Source: a virus. Taken from it: a stretch of 28,674 bases of DNA. Below the pieces are notes generated by a model that saw only the letters and a program-made list of their open reading frames with translations, had not been told where the DNA came from and did no database searches. The stretch spans positions 1 to 28,674 of IMG/VR virus record IMGVR_UViG_3300029319_000178. One strand, 5' to 3'. A program made the translations under genes and the position numbers. Positions 6,529-12,522 of this stretch are shown here, one piece after another (position 1 is the first letter of the stretch; every line of letters begins with the position of its first letter).

Positions 6529-6581
6529 CAAAATGTGTTACTTTTTCCTTGCAAACCTTGACGGATTGTGTCAATAATAAT
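6525..6581 (+). promoter_or_regulatory. duplicated early promoter/operator cassette, copy B
   Basis: Operator GTAACAAAATGTGTTAC (6525-6541) overlaps the stop codon of the TGT-like gene. ACTTTTTCCTTGCAA and the second palindrome TTGAC-N7-GTCAA (6558-6574) follow, then AATAATAATGAG. Layout and spacing match copy A at 5132. The conserved leader extends to the ribosome site AAAGGA before ATG 6643. Confidence 0.65.
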
Positions 6582-6642
6582 GAGTAATGGATCAATTGAT
6601 TCGAAACCAAATCCCAAAAAAAACAAACAGAAAGGACACTGC

Positions 6643-7086
6643 ATGAGTGCATACGTTGTCAATCCGGAACACATAGGCCAGCTGGTCTTGTGGTACTTAC
6701 AAAACAAAGGCCCGATCTCCAATTCGATCGTCCACGACGGCAAAGATATTTTCCTCGATGCCAAAGACTTAGTGCTGCACCTGGCCAACGCTAACCAGGA
6801 AAGCTTTTGTTACAAATACAAAGAGCCAAGAGATAACGGCTACTGCGGCGACATTTGGCAATATCAAAAGCTTGTAAGGTACAAGGTCAAGATCAAGGCA
6901 GCTGACGCTTACAAGATGGCGATCTGCTTACGATACCAATCTTGTGAGCACCCAGGTTACAAGAAATCTGCGGCTGCTATGTTGCTCGATATGATCCAGG
7001 ATTGTGCCGGCAGAAAGCTTGCAAAAGATGCGGATGTTTCCTGGGAATACCACGACGATGACAAACTAGAGAAAGGAGTTGCTTAA
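6643..7086 (+). CDS. hypothetical phage protein with YQSCEHP motif
   Basis: This 147-aa protein starts at ATG 6643, behind AAAGGA; a GTG at 6568 would read through the conserved leader and is unlikely. The N-terminus (MSAYVVNPEHIGQLVLWYL) and the central ICLRYQSCEHPGYKKSAAAMLL resemble a family I recall from many phages and plasmids, with a conserved YQSCE motif of unknown function. The Cys/His content could bind metal but no clear four-ligand site is seen. It is first gene of the last early unit, under operator copy B. Confidence 0.65.
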   Translation: MSAYVVNPEHIGQLVLWYLQNKGPISNSIVHDGKDIFLDAKDLVLHLANANQESFCYKYKEPRDNGYCGDIWQYQKLVRYKVKIKAADAYKMAICLRYQSCEHPGYKKSAAAMLLDMIQDCAGRKLAKDADVSWEYHDDDKLEKGVA

Positions 7087-7329
7087 TTGTACGACAAAAA
7101 ATTCATAAAAAAACTTGAGGCTGGGATACCAGCCTCACTCAAGATGATGCGAAAAGTTATCAAGGACGCAACCGGTCATGACCCCCATGTGCTAGGTCTT
7201 ATTACCCTGGCAAAACAAAAACCAGATTTGTTTCCAGCTGCTGCACACGCAGACATCAAGATTGCCAACGAACACATCGCTAATTGCATTTACGACAACC
7301 TAAGTTTCAACAAAAAGAAAGGATCTTAA
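7087..7329 (+). CDS. hypothetical 80-aa protein
   Basis: It begins with TTG at 7087, directly abutting the previous stop; AAAGGAG at 7072-7078 within the end of the preceding gene serves as ribosome site. The protein is small, basic and helical with no recognised domain. Tight packing with both neighbours supports a real gene in this early unit. Confidence 0.55.
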   Translation: MYDKKFIKKLEAGIPASLKMMRKVIKDATGHDPHVLGLITLAKQKPDLFPAAAHADIKIANEHIANCIYDNLSFNKKKGS

Positions 7330-7503
7330 ATGAAATACACCATCGATCAGTTTGTAGAGTTTGCTAAGAATGGAATGTGTGAGATAGGACAAGCTACAGA
7401 AAAACAGCTTGACCAGGTAATCGAGATAATGAACGACGAGGGATTAGCCGGTGATGATATCTTTACTTTGTGGGAAGAGATGCAAGATCCGGACAACTTC
7501 TAA
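7330..7503 (+). CDS. hypothetical 57-aa acidic protein
   Basis: This short ORF runs from ATG 7330 to TAA 7501-7503 and starts immediately after the stop of the 80-aa gene, with AAAGGA just upstream. The product starts MKYTIDQFVEFAKNG and ends WEEMQDPDNF; it is acidic and helical. A strong terminator follows 21 nt later, so this is the last gene of the early transcript. Function unknown; small acidic early proteins sometimes act as inhibitors, which is only a thought. Confidence 0.6.
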   Translation: MKYTIDQFVEFAKNGMCEIGQATEKQLDQVIEIMNDEGLAGDDIFTLWEEMQDPDNF

Positions 7504-7524
7504 CAAAAACCACATAGCAAACTA

Positions 7525-7549
7525 GGCCGCGCTTGCGGCCTTTTTTTTT
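7525..7549 (+). terminator. Rho-independent terminator of the early operon
   Basis: A perfect 6-bp GC stem (GGCCGC / GCGGCC, loop GCTT) is followed by nine T residues at 7541-7549. It sits between the last plus-strand early gene and the convergent integrase gene. On the minus strand the downstream U-tract is poor, so it works mainly for plus-strand transcripts. Confidence 0.9.
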
Positions 7550-8765
7550 AGTATGACAATGCTGCTTGATCTTCTCTTGCAGTTTCTTCTGGATCTTCTT
7601 CGTAATCGTTTAGCCAATGTCCGTAAGTTGCGGTTGTGGTGACAGTGTTGCTATGGCCCAGGTTGTTCGACACTTTCCAGATGCCATCCTTTGTGCCGCC
7701 TTTTAAGGCCAGCTGAGCGGAGGCATAGTAATGTCTTAGTTCGTGCCAGGTAATACGAGGAACACCGGCTGCAGCGGCTGCTTTGGCCAGCTTTTTGATA
7801 AACATTGAGGGATGTATTGTATGGCCGCGCGTGTCTTGCCAGATCAGATCTTCTTTTGGCGGCTTGCCCTGGCGCATGTATTCTTCTTGCAGCGCCTTGA
7901 CAACTACCGGTGCAAACCGCAGCTTTCTTTTTGACTTAACAGTTTTTGTCTTGTTGATCTTTCCGTATCGATCGATGCCTTTGTCAACCGCGACAGATCT
8001 AAGATCAAAGTCTACGTCGTTCCAGGTCAATGCTCTTTGTTCGCCCTGGCGCAATCCGGTTTGTGCTGCAAAGAAAGCAGCTAGTCGCCAATTACATTTT
8101 TTGTAACCATGCAGCTGATTGCTGTTGCCGGTCGGTAGCTGCTCGAGGATCCGCTCGACTACATCGCGCTGCACTCTCTCGATCTTGTCTGACTTTGTGT
8201 TCTCCTTGCCGCCGCTCTTTGGTCGTGTGTCACGAAAGATATTGTGATCGGCATAACCAGCCAGGACACAAAACGAATTGAAATGCGTGTAGCTGGCCCA
8301 ATAATTTTTTACAGTTTTTAGGACTCTGTTTTTCTGTGTTGCCGGAACGATCCATTCATAAACTTGCGCCGGGTTGCTGTAAAATTCTAGCGCCGTCATG
8401 TTGCCAACTTTCTTGCCATCGATCTTGATGTTAAGAAAGAAGTTTATGTCGCGCATCGAGTTTTCAAAACTATGCTCCCGGAGATCTCCGGTCTTGATGC
8501 TGTCACGTCTGACTTTTTTGTAGCAGCAATTCTTGTCGGGTTGATGCTGGCCGCAATCGAAAATCTTACGCAGTGTTTTGCCAGCCTTGCCGGACGTGTG
8601 CATTGTAAAATTTTCTGAGATCTCAGCTGCGTAATTTAGCGCCTCTTCCCTGGTACTGAATTTCTTAACTTTTAATCCATGCTTTCTTGCATCAACTGCG
8701 TACTGCTGCGTTTTTCTGCTTGGATAGAATCTAACAAGATTGACAGTGTTTTCTTTTGTGAGCAT
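7548..8765 (-). CDS. int: tyrosine recombinase / phage integrase
   Basis: This 405-aa integrase has a complete catalytic set: Arg239 in TGLRQGEQRALTW, a Lys in TKTVKSKRKLRF (about 278), HELRH with His341 and Arg344, LGHSNT with His371, and Tyr381 in TATYGHW. The N-terminal 1-100 is a basic arm-binding-like region, 100-180 a core-binding SAM-like domain. It catalyses integration at the attP lying about 350 bp upstream of its start. ATG 8765 follows AGGGGGG, which can be paired into a hairpin. The upstream small gene is co-transcribed. The gene appears intact. Confidence 0.96.
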   Translation of the reverse strand: MLTKENTVNLVRFYPSRKTQQYAVDARKHGLKVKKFSTREEALNYAAEISENFTMHTSGKAGKTLRKIFDCGQHQPDKNCCYKKVRRDSIKTGDLREHSFENSMRDINFFLNIKIDGKKVGNMTALEFYSNPAQVYEWIVPATQKNRVLKTVKNYWASYTHFNSFCVLAGYADHNIFRDTRPKSGGKENTKSDKIERVQRDVVERILEQLPTGNSNQLHGYKKCNWRLAAFFAAQTGLRQGEQRALTWNDVDFDLRSVAVDKGIDRYGKINKTKTVKSKRKLRFAPVVVKALQEEYMRQGKPPKEDLIWQDTRGHTIHPSMFIKKLAKAAAAAGVPRITWHELRHYYASAQLALKGGTKDGIWKVSNNLGHSNTVTTTATYGHWLNDYEEDPEETAREDQAALSY

Positions 8766-8769
8766 CGAT

Positions 8770-8793
8770 CCCCCCTATAGATAGATAGAGGGG
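8770..8793 (-). promoter_or_regulatory. hairpin that can mask the integrase ribosome site; TCTA microrepeat
   Basis: On the minus strand CCCC(U)CUAU can pair with AUAGGGG, with a CUAUCU loop. This places the G-rich ribosome site of the integrase inside a stem. The loop and arms are made of tandem TCTA units that also encode the end of the upstream gene, whose TAG stop is in the repeat. Translation of the upstream gene would open the stem, suggesting coupling. Confidence 0.45.
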
Positions 8794-8969
8794 TCAGTAT
8801 CGACACACTGATTGATGCCGCGCCGGATCAATTCCAGCTGCGCTTGTGACAATACTATTTTTTGATTCTTGTTTGTATGCACGATCATGCTTGTTGTGTT
8901 TGTTGTCAGATCGTACAGCTGCTTTAGTTGTTGCGATTTCTCACCGCTGCTCTCAATAACTTTTTCCAT
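8775..8969 (-). CDS. hypothetical 64-aa protein upstream of integrase
   Basis: It is predicted to start at ATG 8969, because GGAGG lies 6 nt before it; an ATG at 8984 would place GGAGG inside the gene. The protein (MEKVIESSGEK... ending DPSIYL) has no HTH or other motif I recognise. It lies 9 nt upstream of the integrase start and shares its promoter. Could be an integrase accessory or regulator; not identifiable. Confidence 0.55.
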   Translation of the reverse strand: MEKVIESSGEKSQQLKQLYDLTTNTTSMIVHTNKNQKIVLSQAQLELIRRGINQCVDTDPSIYL

Positions 8970-9015
8970 ATTGAACCTCCACATTCTTTTTGGAAACTTG
9001 ATTAAAATTGCATTG

Positions 9016-9044
9016 ATAATGACTTAAAGAGTCAACAATGTCAA
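9016..9044 (-). promoter_or_regulatory. int: putative integrase promoter
   Basis: On the minus strand a consensus TTGACA (9044-9039) is followed after 17 bp by CATTAT (9021-9016). Between them lies TTGAC-N7-GTCAT, one base off the second palindrome found in early promoter cassettes A and B, so the same regulator could act here. An ATTGAT-type element also overlaps. By inspection only. Confidence 0.55.
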
Positions 9045-9050
9045 ACAAGC

Positions 9051-9267
9051 TTGTGCCAAATCTTGTGCCAAATTCGTGCCGATATCTTGTAAGTTATTGT
9101 AATATATGGAAATTTTTGGTGCGGGTGATAGGACTTGAAAATTCACTCCGAGTGATATCTGGTGATAATATATGATATTTAATGATAATTAATGATAATA
9201 AAAGTGATTCCTATTATCATCTATTATCGTTTGTTATCATCTATTTTGTGCCAAATCTGTGCCAATT
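9051..9267 (-). other. attP: phage attachment site attP with tRNA-Leu-like core and integrase arm repeats
   Basis: The core is at 9117-9139: read on the minus strand it gives the T-loop, T-stem 3' strand, acceptor 3' strand and CCA end of a tRNA (TTCAAGT, CCTAT, CACCCGC, A, CCA). The acceptor implied (GCGGGTG) and discriminator A fit an alphaproteobacterial tRNA-Leu best. The 5' half of a tRNA is absent, so it is not a gene. Arm-type direct repeats TTGTGCCAAAT lie left of the core (9051-9061, 9063-9073, degenerate 9074-9083) and right of it (9246-9256, degenerate 9257-9267, running into the end of the endolysin gene). Phage genes on both sides show the site is unrecombined. No gene is seen between 8985 and 9265. 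Confidence 0.82.
9151..9240. repeat. helically phased 10-bp repeats in attP (TGATAAT / ATTATCA)
   Basis: Units of about 10 bp built on TGATAAT run from 9151 to 9200 (for example GGTGATAATA, TATGATATTT, AATGATAATT, AATGATAATA). After a 10-bp centre, inverted units CTATTATCAT, CTATTATCGT and TTGTTATCAT occupy 9211-9240. The period equals one helical turn, so bound proteins would line up on one face, or the AT tracts would bend the DNA. Confidence 0.7.
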
Positions 9268-9802
9268 ACACCATATCCAGGGCAGTGTCTTTGACGTGTG
9301 CGTTCCTGGTTGTCCAGCCTCGACCATAGTGTTTGAACGTCGATAATCCCTCCAGAAAATCTTGCCGCAGATCGTGCATTTCCTCGATGATATCTTTAGA
9401 ATTTTTTTGCTCAACAGCTGCAATAGTCTTAGGCCCGATCGCTCCATCCTTTGTTGCAGACACAATTCCTTGCAGCGCTTTTGCAGCGCGAGATACTCCG
9501 CTGTTCACACAAAAATCAAACGTCGTCCAATCGACTCCATCCGGTAGATCGTCACCCTTTATGCGATCCCAATACAACTCTTTGTAGACCGGATACACGT
9601 CCTCTTTTTGCAGCGATTTCATAATCTCTCTGGTAGCTGGTTGACCGGTAAACTGTGCATAAACTTTTGCTGTGACTCCCCAGTTTGTTGAGCCTGGATT
9701 TCCATAACCATCGCCGTGATTGCCAGGATCCCGATCGTCGTCCTGGTAGCCGCCCTCGTTCTCTAGCAGCATGACCATGCATTTTTCAAAATTCTTTTTC
9801 AT
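9266..9802 (-). CDS. endolysin, GH108 family (N-acetylmuramidase)
   Basis: This 178-aa protein has the glycosyl hydrolase 108 pattern: ENEGGYQDDDRDPG at about 14-27 with the catalytic Glu in EGGY, TNWGVT at 39-44, and DWTTFDFCVNSGVSRAAKALQ in the middle. A C-terminal peptidoglycan-binding segment (DGAIGPKTIAAV) follows, as in PG_binding_3. It hydrolyses the glycan strand of peptidoglycan at lysis. No signal peptide is seen, so release depends on the holin, whose stop overlaps this ATG (ATGA). The 3' end of the gene overlaps the right attP arm repeat. Confidence 0.92.
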   Translation of the reverse strand: MKKNFEKCMVMLLENEGGYQDDDRDPGNHGDGYGNPGSTNWGVTAKVYAQFTGQPATREIMKSLQKEDVYPVYKELYWDRIKGDDLPDGVDWTTFDFCVNSGVSRAAKALQGIVSATKDGAIGPKTIAAVEQKNSKDIIEEMHDLRQDFLEGLSTFKHYGRGWTTRNAHVKDTALDMV

Positions 9803-10200
9803 TTTGTTAATCCTTTCTGCTTTTCGTATGTACGGAGTCCACCGATCCCAAGCATACCGCCCAAGACAGTAAGTAGCGTACCCATATCAAACTCTGGTAA
9901 ATCTGGAACCACAACACCAGCTATAGCGCAGCCGAAAATAATTAAATCTTTTAATATAAAATGGTAAAAAAAGGAAATCGCACAGCACCAGCCAACTGCC
10001 GGCCGCCAGCCGCCTTTCCATAACGACCCGGATGCTGCCTCCGCTTTGTTAAGTTCGATGTTAGCTAACGCTCGTTCTTGCGAAAACTTTTCCGACATAG
10101 TGGCAATCTCATGGGCCAACTTTGCTTTTTGATCTTTGTCCTCGACAAATTTATCAAGCAAAGAAGATACCGGGCCAACTAAAGTATTTATAAGACTCAT
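9799..10200 (-). CDS. holin, 3TM (GTA_holin_3TM-like) family
   Basis: This 133-aa protein has a charged N-terminal half (about 1-60) and the signature GGWRPAVGW at about 63-71, followed by three hydrophobic segments (about 68-84, 86-100, 106-123). This is the layout of the three-TM holins of gene transfer agents and alphaproteobacterial phages. It forms the inner-membrane lesion that releases the endolysin encoded immediately downstream with a 4-nt overlap. Its own start overlaps the stop of the upstream 2TM gene. Confidence 0.85.
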   Translation of the reverse strand: MSLINTLVGPVSSLLDKFVEDKDQKAKLAHEIATMSEKFSQERALANIELNKAEAASGSLWKGGWRPAVGWCCAISFFYHFILKDLIIFGCAIAGVVVPDLPEFDMGTLLTVLGGMLGIGGLRTYEKQKGLTK

Positions 10201-10418
10201 GTTTTAGTATCTCCACTTTTTTTTGACTCGGCATTAAGGAACACCGCCAGCGATCCTGTCATGGCCCCTGTGACAACCGATATCAAACTTGCTTGCTGGG
10301 TGGTCATATCTCCACCAAGACTTATGGCGTACTCAATGCAGCGAATGTAGACACATGTCATAATTAAAAGCATTAACCGGGGAATTACCTTCCAGCGATC
10401 TAAGTTTTCCGGAGTCAT
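10197..10418 (-). CDS. small two-TM membrane protein (holin-like)
   Basis: This 73-aa protein has two hydrophobic segments (about 12-34, VIPRLMLLIMTCVYIRCIEYA, and about 44-61). The N-terminus MTPENLDRWKVIPRL recalls small membrane proteins in marine phage lysis clusters. It overlaps the genes on both sides by ATGA junctions, so it is part of the lysis cassette. It may be a second holin or an antiholin; which one cannot be told. Confidence 0.72.
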   Translation of the reverse strand: MTPENLDRWKVIPRLMLLIMTCVYIRCIEYAISLGGDMTTQQASLISVVTGAMTGSLAVFLNAESKKSGDTKT

Positions 10419-10576
10419 TTACTTTTCTTGCGCTGGACAGTCTTGCCAGCTGCCGACTTGGATAGCTTTGGTCTGCCCCTTTTCTTGGTTGATGTAGACG
10501 CAGTAGTATTCGTTAAGACTTCTACCGGCTGCGGTTTTCCGAACCCTTTTAACCAGGTCATAAGATATGCGATCAT
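10415..10576 (-). CDS. 53-aa protein with AT-hook-like KRGRPK motif
   Basis: This short ORF has a textbook ribosome site (GGAGG, 6 nt before ATG 10576) and its stop overlaps the next ATG (ATGA at 10415-10418), as with all its neighbours. The product starts MIAYLMTWLKGFGKPQP and has KKRGRPKLSK at about 31-40, an AT-hook-like minor-groove-binding motif, followed by a Lys-rich tail. I prefer it to an 85-aa ORF in another frame (10419-10676), which starts well inside the upstream gene and lacks a ribosome site. Role in a lysis/tail region unknown. Confidence 0.68.
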   Translation of the reverse strand: MIAYLMTWLKGFGKPQPVEVLTNTTASTSTKKRGRPKLSKSAAGKTVQRKKSK

Positions 10577-10590
10577 CGTTTACCTCCGAT

Positions 10591-11070
10591 TTAGTTTGCA
10601 TAGGTGAAATAGACACCAACAGCCACAAGCACGACAACAGCACCGCACAGAATGTAAGCAAATAATTTGAGGTCATTCATTAATTCTTTCCGGCGCTTTG
10701 CTTTAGCTGCTAATCGTTTACGCTCTGCCTCGTTGTATTCCTTTATTCTTTTTTGCCGCTCTTCCTGGATCCCACGAAACGTGCCGTGTCCAAACCTATT
10801 GTCGATCAAAACAGAAATATTATAGAGTTCTTCCTCGGCTAGCTTGGCACTAATTGTATCTGACGCTATCGATTTAATACTAAACGATCCTGGCGGTGCT
10901 TTGTGTTTCTTCGCACGATCGATCCTAGCCTTGCCATCCAGCAGCTGATCGATACTAGACGCAATATCGCGAACATCCTTTGCGCTGCCTATCGTTGATT
11001 TAATTGCGTCCACAGCACTTTTAAAAGCCGCCGCAGCTGCGATGGCCTCTCCAACCCCAAACCCTAACAT
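10591..11070 (-). CDS. hypothetical membrane protein with C-terminal TM segment
   Basis: This 159-aa protein has an Ala-rich, weakly hydrophobic N-terminus (about 1-30). A helical, very basic region follows (about 100-132, RQKRIKEYNEAERKRLAAKAKRRKE), then one strong TM segment near the C-terminus (about 136-157). It sits between tail genes and the lysis cassette. This could be a spanin-like or tail-associated membrane protein; no lipobox or partner is seen. The ATG at 11070 follows GGGGGAG at short spacing. Confidence 0.65.
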   Translation of the reverse strand: MLGFGVGEAIAAAAAFKSAVDAIKSTIGSAKDVRDIASSIDQLLDGKARIDRAKKHKAPPGSFSIKSIASDTISAKLAEEELYNISVLIDNRFGHGTFRGIQEERQKRIKEYNEAERKRLAAKAKRRKELMNDLKLFAYILCGAVVVLVAVGVYFTYAN

Positions 11071-11102
11071 TGCTCCCCCAGGTTAATTTAATGTATTTAT
11101 TT

Positions 11103-11516
11103 TTAGCTTGGCTTTGTAGGCCAGGTAACACTAGACATATCTAACGACCCATCGGCAGATATCTTTGGTTTCGCACTTGCTGGCAAATCTCTTAGATTTT
11201 TTCTGTAAGTTTTCCAGGCAGTTGACATAGTAACATCTGAATTGCCTAGCCAATCTGTTTCAGCAAGCAATCTATTACGTTCAACTCTAAGCAATCGCAT
11301 AGGCTCTGCATTGATTAGCTCTGTTTTTTTATCAGACACAGCTTTCCATGTAGTACCAAAATCTTTTGGGTCTGAGCTTTCGATGCCTGAACCATTGCTA
11401 TCTGCTCCTGTGACTTTACGAAACATCTGGTTGAACTCTTCTTCATTTGTAGGCTCTCCTCTAAGAACCCACTCTGTAATTCCTAAACTCGTTAATGCGT
11501 TTGCTATTGTTGTCAT
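11103..11516 (-). CDS. tail fibre assembly/chaperone-like protein (Phage_tail_APC)
   Basis: This 137-aa protein has the pattern RVERNRLLAETDW...WKTYRKNLRDLP at about 76-112, typical of Phage_tail_APC / tail fibre assembly proteins. These assist folding or attachment of tail fibres. It lies directly downstream of the fibre-appendage genes and overlaps the previous stop by 4 nt; GGAGATAAAACA precedes the ATG. It lies inside the GATC-free segment, so it probably travels with the adhesin genes it serves. Confidence 0.75.
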   Translation of the reverse strand: MTTIANALTSLGITEWVLRGEPTNEEEFNQMFRKVTGADSNGSGIESSDPKDFGTTWKAVSDKKTELINAEPMRLLRVERNRLLAETDWLGNSDVTMSTAWKTYRKNLRDLPASAKPKISADGSLDMSSVTWPTKPS

Positions 11517-12007
11517 TGTTTTATCTCCATTACTCTTAATGTTAGTGCAGTAGGTGTATAATTATAAAAATAAGTTCCACTATTAGTCTTAATATACGGC
11601 TGATAGTTTATTGCATTAGTTGTATTGTGCGTTGTATCTATAAATTCACAGGCGAGAGTGTGTCCGTAATCTGAATCATCATCACCTCCCATTGATTGTT
11701 CACATACTTGTCCTGAAAGGTCAGCATAACTACCTCCTGTCAATTGACGATAAATATGCACTGTTCCTGTTATTATACCTCCACCACTATAAGTCTGTTC
11801 CCCTCCAGTAATATTGATTAGTATTTTACTATTTGAAAACTTTGGAGTTATAGCAACAATGTGACCAGATGCAGCAAGAGAACCAGAAGTTGTAGTAATA
11901 CTACTTGTTGTTGTTGTATATTGTACTTGAATGACATGACCACTAGGCATAGCCACCGTACCAGCCGTTGTCTTGCCCTGAATTGTATCGACTTTAAGTG
12001 TACTCAT
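11513..12007 (-). CDS. tail appendage protein, paralogue 1
   Basis: This 164-aa protein is rich in Thr, Ser and Gly, predicted beta. The N-terminus STLKVDTIQGKTTAGTVAMPSGHVIQ closely parallels that of the next upstream protein and weakly that of the S74 protein, so these share an attachment motif. The downstream body (ITPKFSNSKILI...) also aligns with its neighbour (ITPKFATSKLNV). Such short proteins are common tips or side appendages in marine podoviruses. Probable receptor-binding role, inferred. The ATG overlaps the preceding stop; GGAGAT is the ribosome site. Confidence 0.68.
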   Translation of the reverse strand: MSTLKVDTIQGKTTAGTVAMPSGHVIQVQYTTTTSSITTTSGSLAASGHIVAITPKFSNSKILINITGGEQTYSGGGIITGTVHIYRQLTGGSYADLSGQVCEQSMGGDDDSDYGHTLACEFIDTTHNTTNAINYQPYIKTNSGTYFYNYTPTALTLRVMEIKQ

Positions 12008-12522
12008 TGGGCTATCTCCTGTATTATAAGCTCAACGTGTTCTTCTGTTGTAGGTGGTAATTCAACATCTGCCGCTGAACCCATTGTTTTTACATATACT
12101 TTGTATGTTACCGCACTCGTTGTATTAGGAGCGTCCATGATTTCAAGCAACATTGGTGCGTGAGTTCTTGAATAAGTATTATAAAGAGAACCTATACCAA
12201 ACCCACTTGAAGTTGACCTTACATCAGAAAAACCAGCTCCTCCAATATCTCTAAAAAATGTCATACGGAAACCCTCTACGTTTCCATTAGTTTGATTAGT
12301 ATTACCAGTAATAAAAGCCCTTACGTTAAGCTTACTGGTTGCAAATTTTGGTGTAATTGAATTACTCAGTCCTGTAGCTACATAGCTAGAGCTTGCTGTT
12401 TGTATTCTTGTAATTGTTGTTGACGCTAAACTTACTGTCTGTATTACCATACCAGCTGGCATCTGAACAGTACCGCTTGCGGTCACTCCTTCGATTTTGT
12501 CGGTTTTTAATGTTGAGGTCAT
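12004..12522 (-). CDS. tail appendage protein, paralogue 2
   Basis: This 172-aa protein has the N-terminus STLKTDKIEGVTASGTVQMPAGMVIQ and the central block SITPKFATSKLNV, matching paralogue 1 in order and spacing. The two are therefore tandem duplicates that have diverged in the rest of the body. Overlapping starts and stops (TAATG upstream, ATGA downstream) place it in one translation-coupled set with the S74 protein. Probable host-recognition appendage. Confidence 0.68.
   Translation of the reverse strand: MTSTLKTDKIEGVTASGTVQMPAGMVIQTVSLASTTITRIQTASSSYVATGLSNSITPKFATSKLNVRAFITGNTNQTNGNVEGFRMTFFRDIGGAGFSDVRSTSSGFGIGSLYNTYSRTHAPMLLEIMDAPNTTSAVTYKVYVKTMGSAADVELPPTTEEHVELIIQEIAQ

Noticed and set aside
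6568-6642. GTG start at 6568 for the YQSCE protein
   Set aside because: It lies inside the conserved promoter/leader cassette and lacks a ribosome site; ATG 6643 has AAAGGA at proper spacing.
9117-9139. possible tRNA gene
   Set aside because: Only the 3' end (T-loop to CCA) is present; no D-arm, anticodon arm or 5' acceptor precedes it. It fits an attP core instead.
9151-9240. CRISPR array
   Set aside because: Repeat period is 10 bp with no unique spacers and the units are inverted halfway; this is an attP repeat structure.
10419-10676. 85-aa minus-strand ORF with a hydrophobic N-terminus
   Set aside because: Its start lies 86 nt inside the upstream gene with no ribosome site. The 53-aa ORF at 10415-10576 has GGAGG, correct spacing and an ATGA junction, so it is the better gene.
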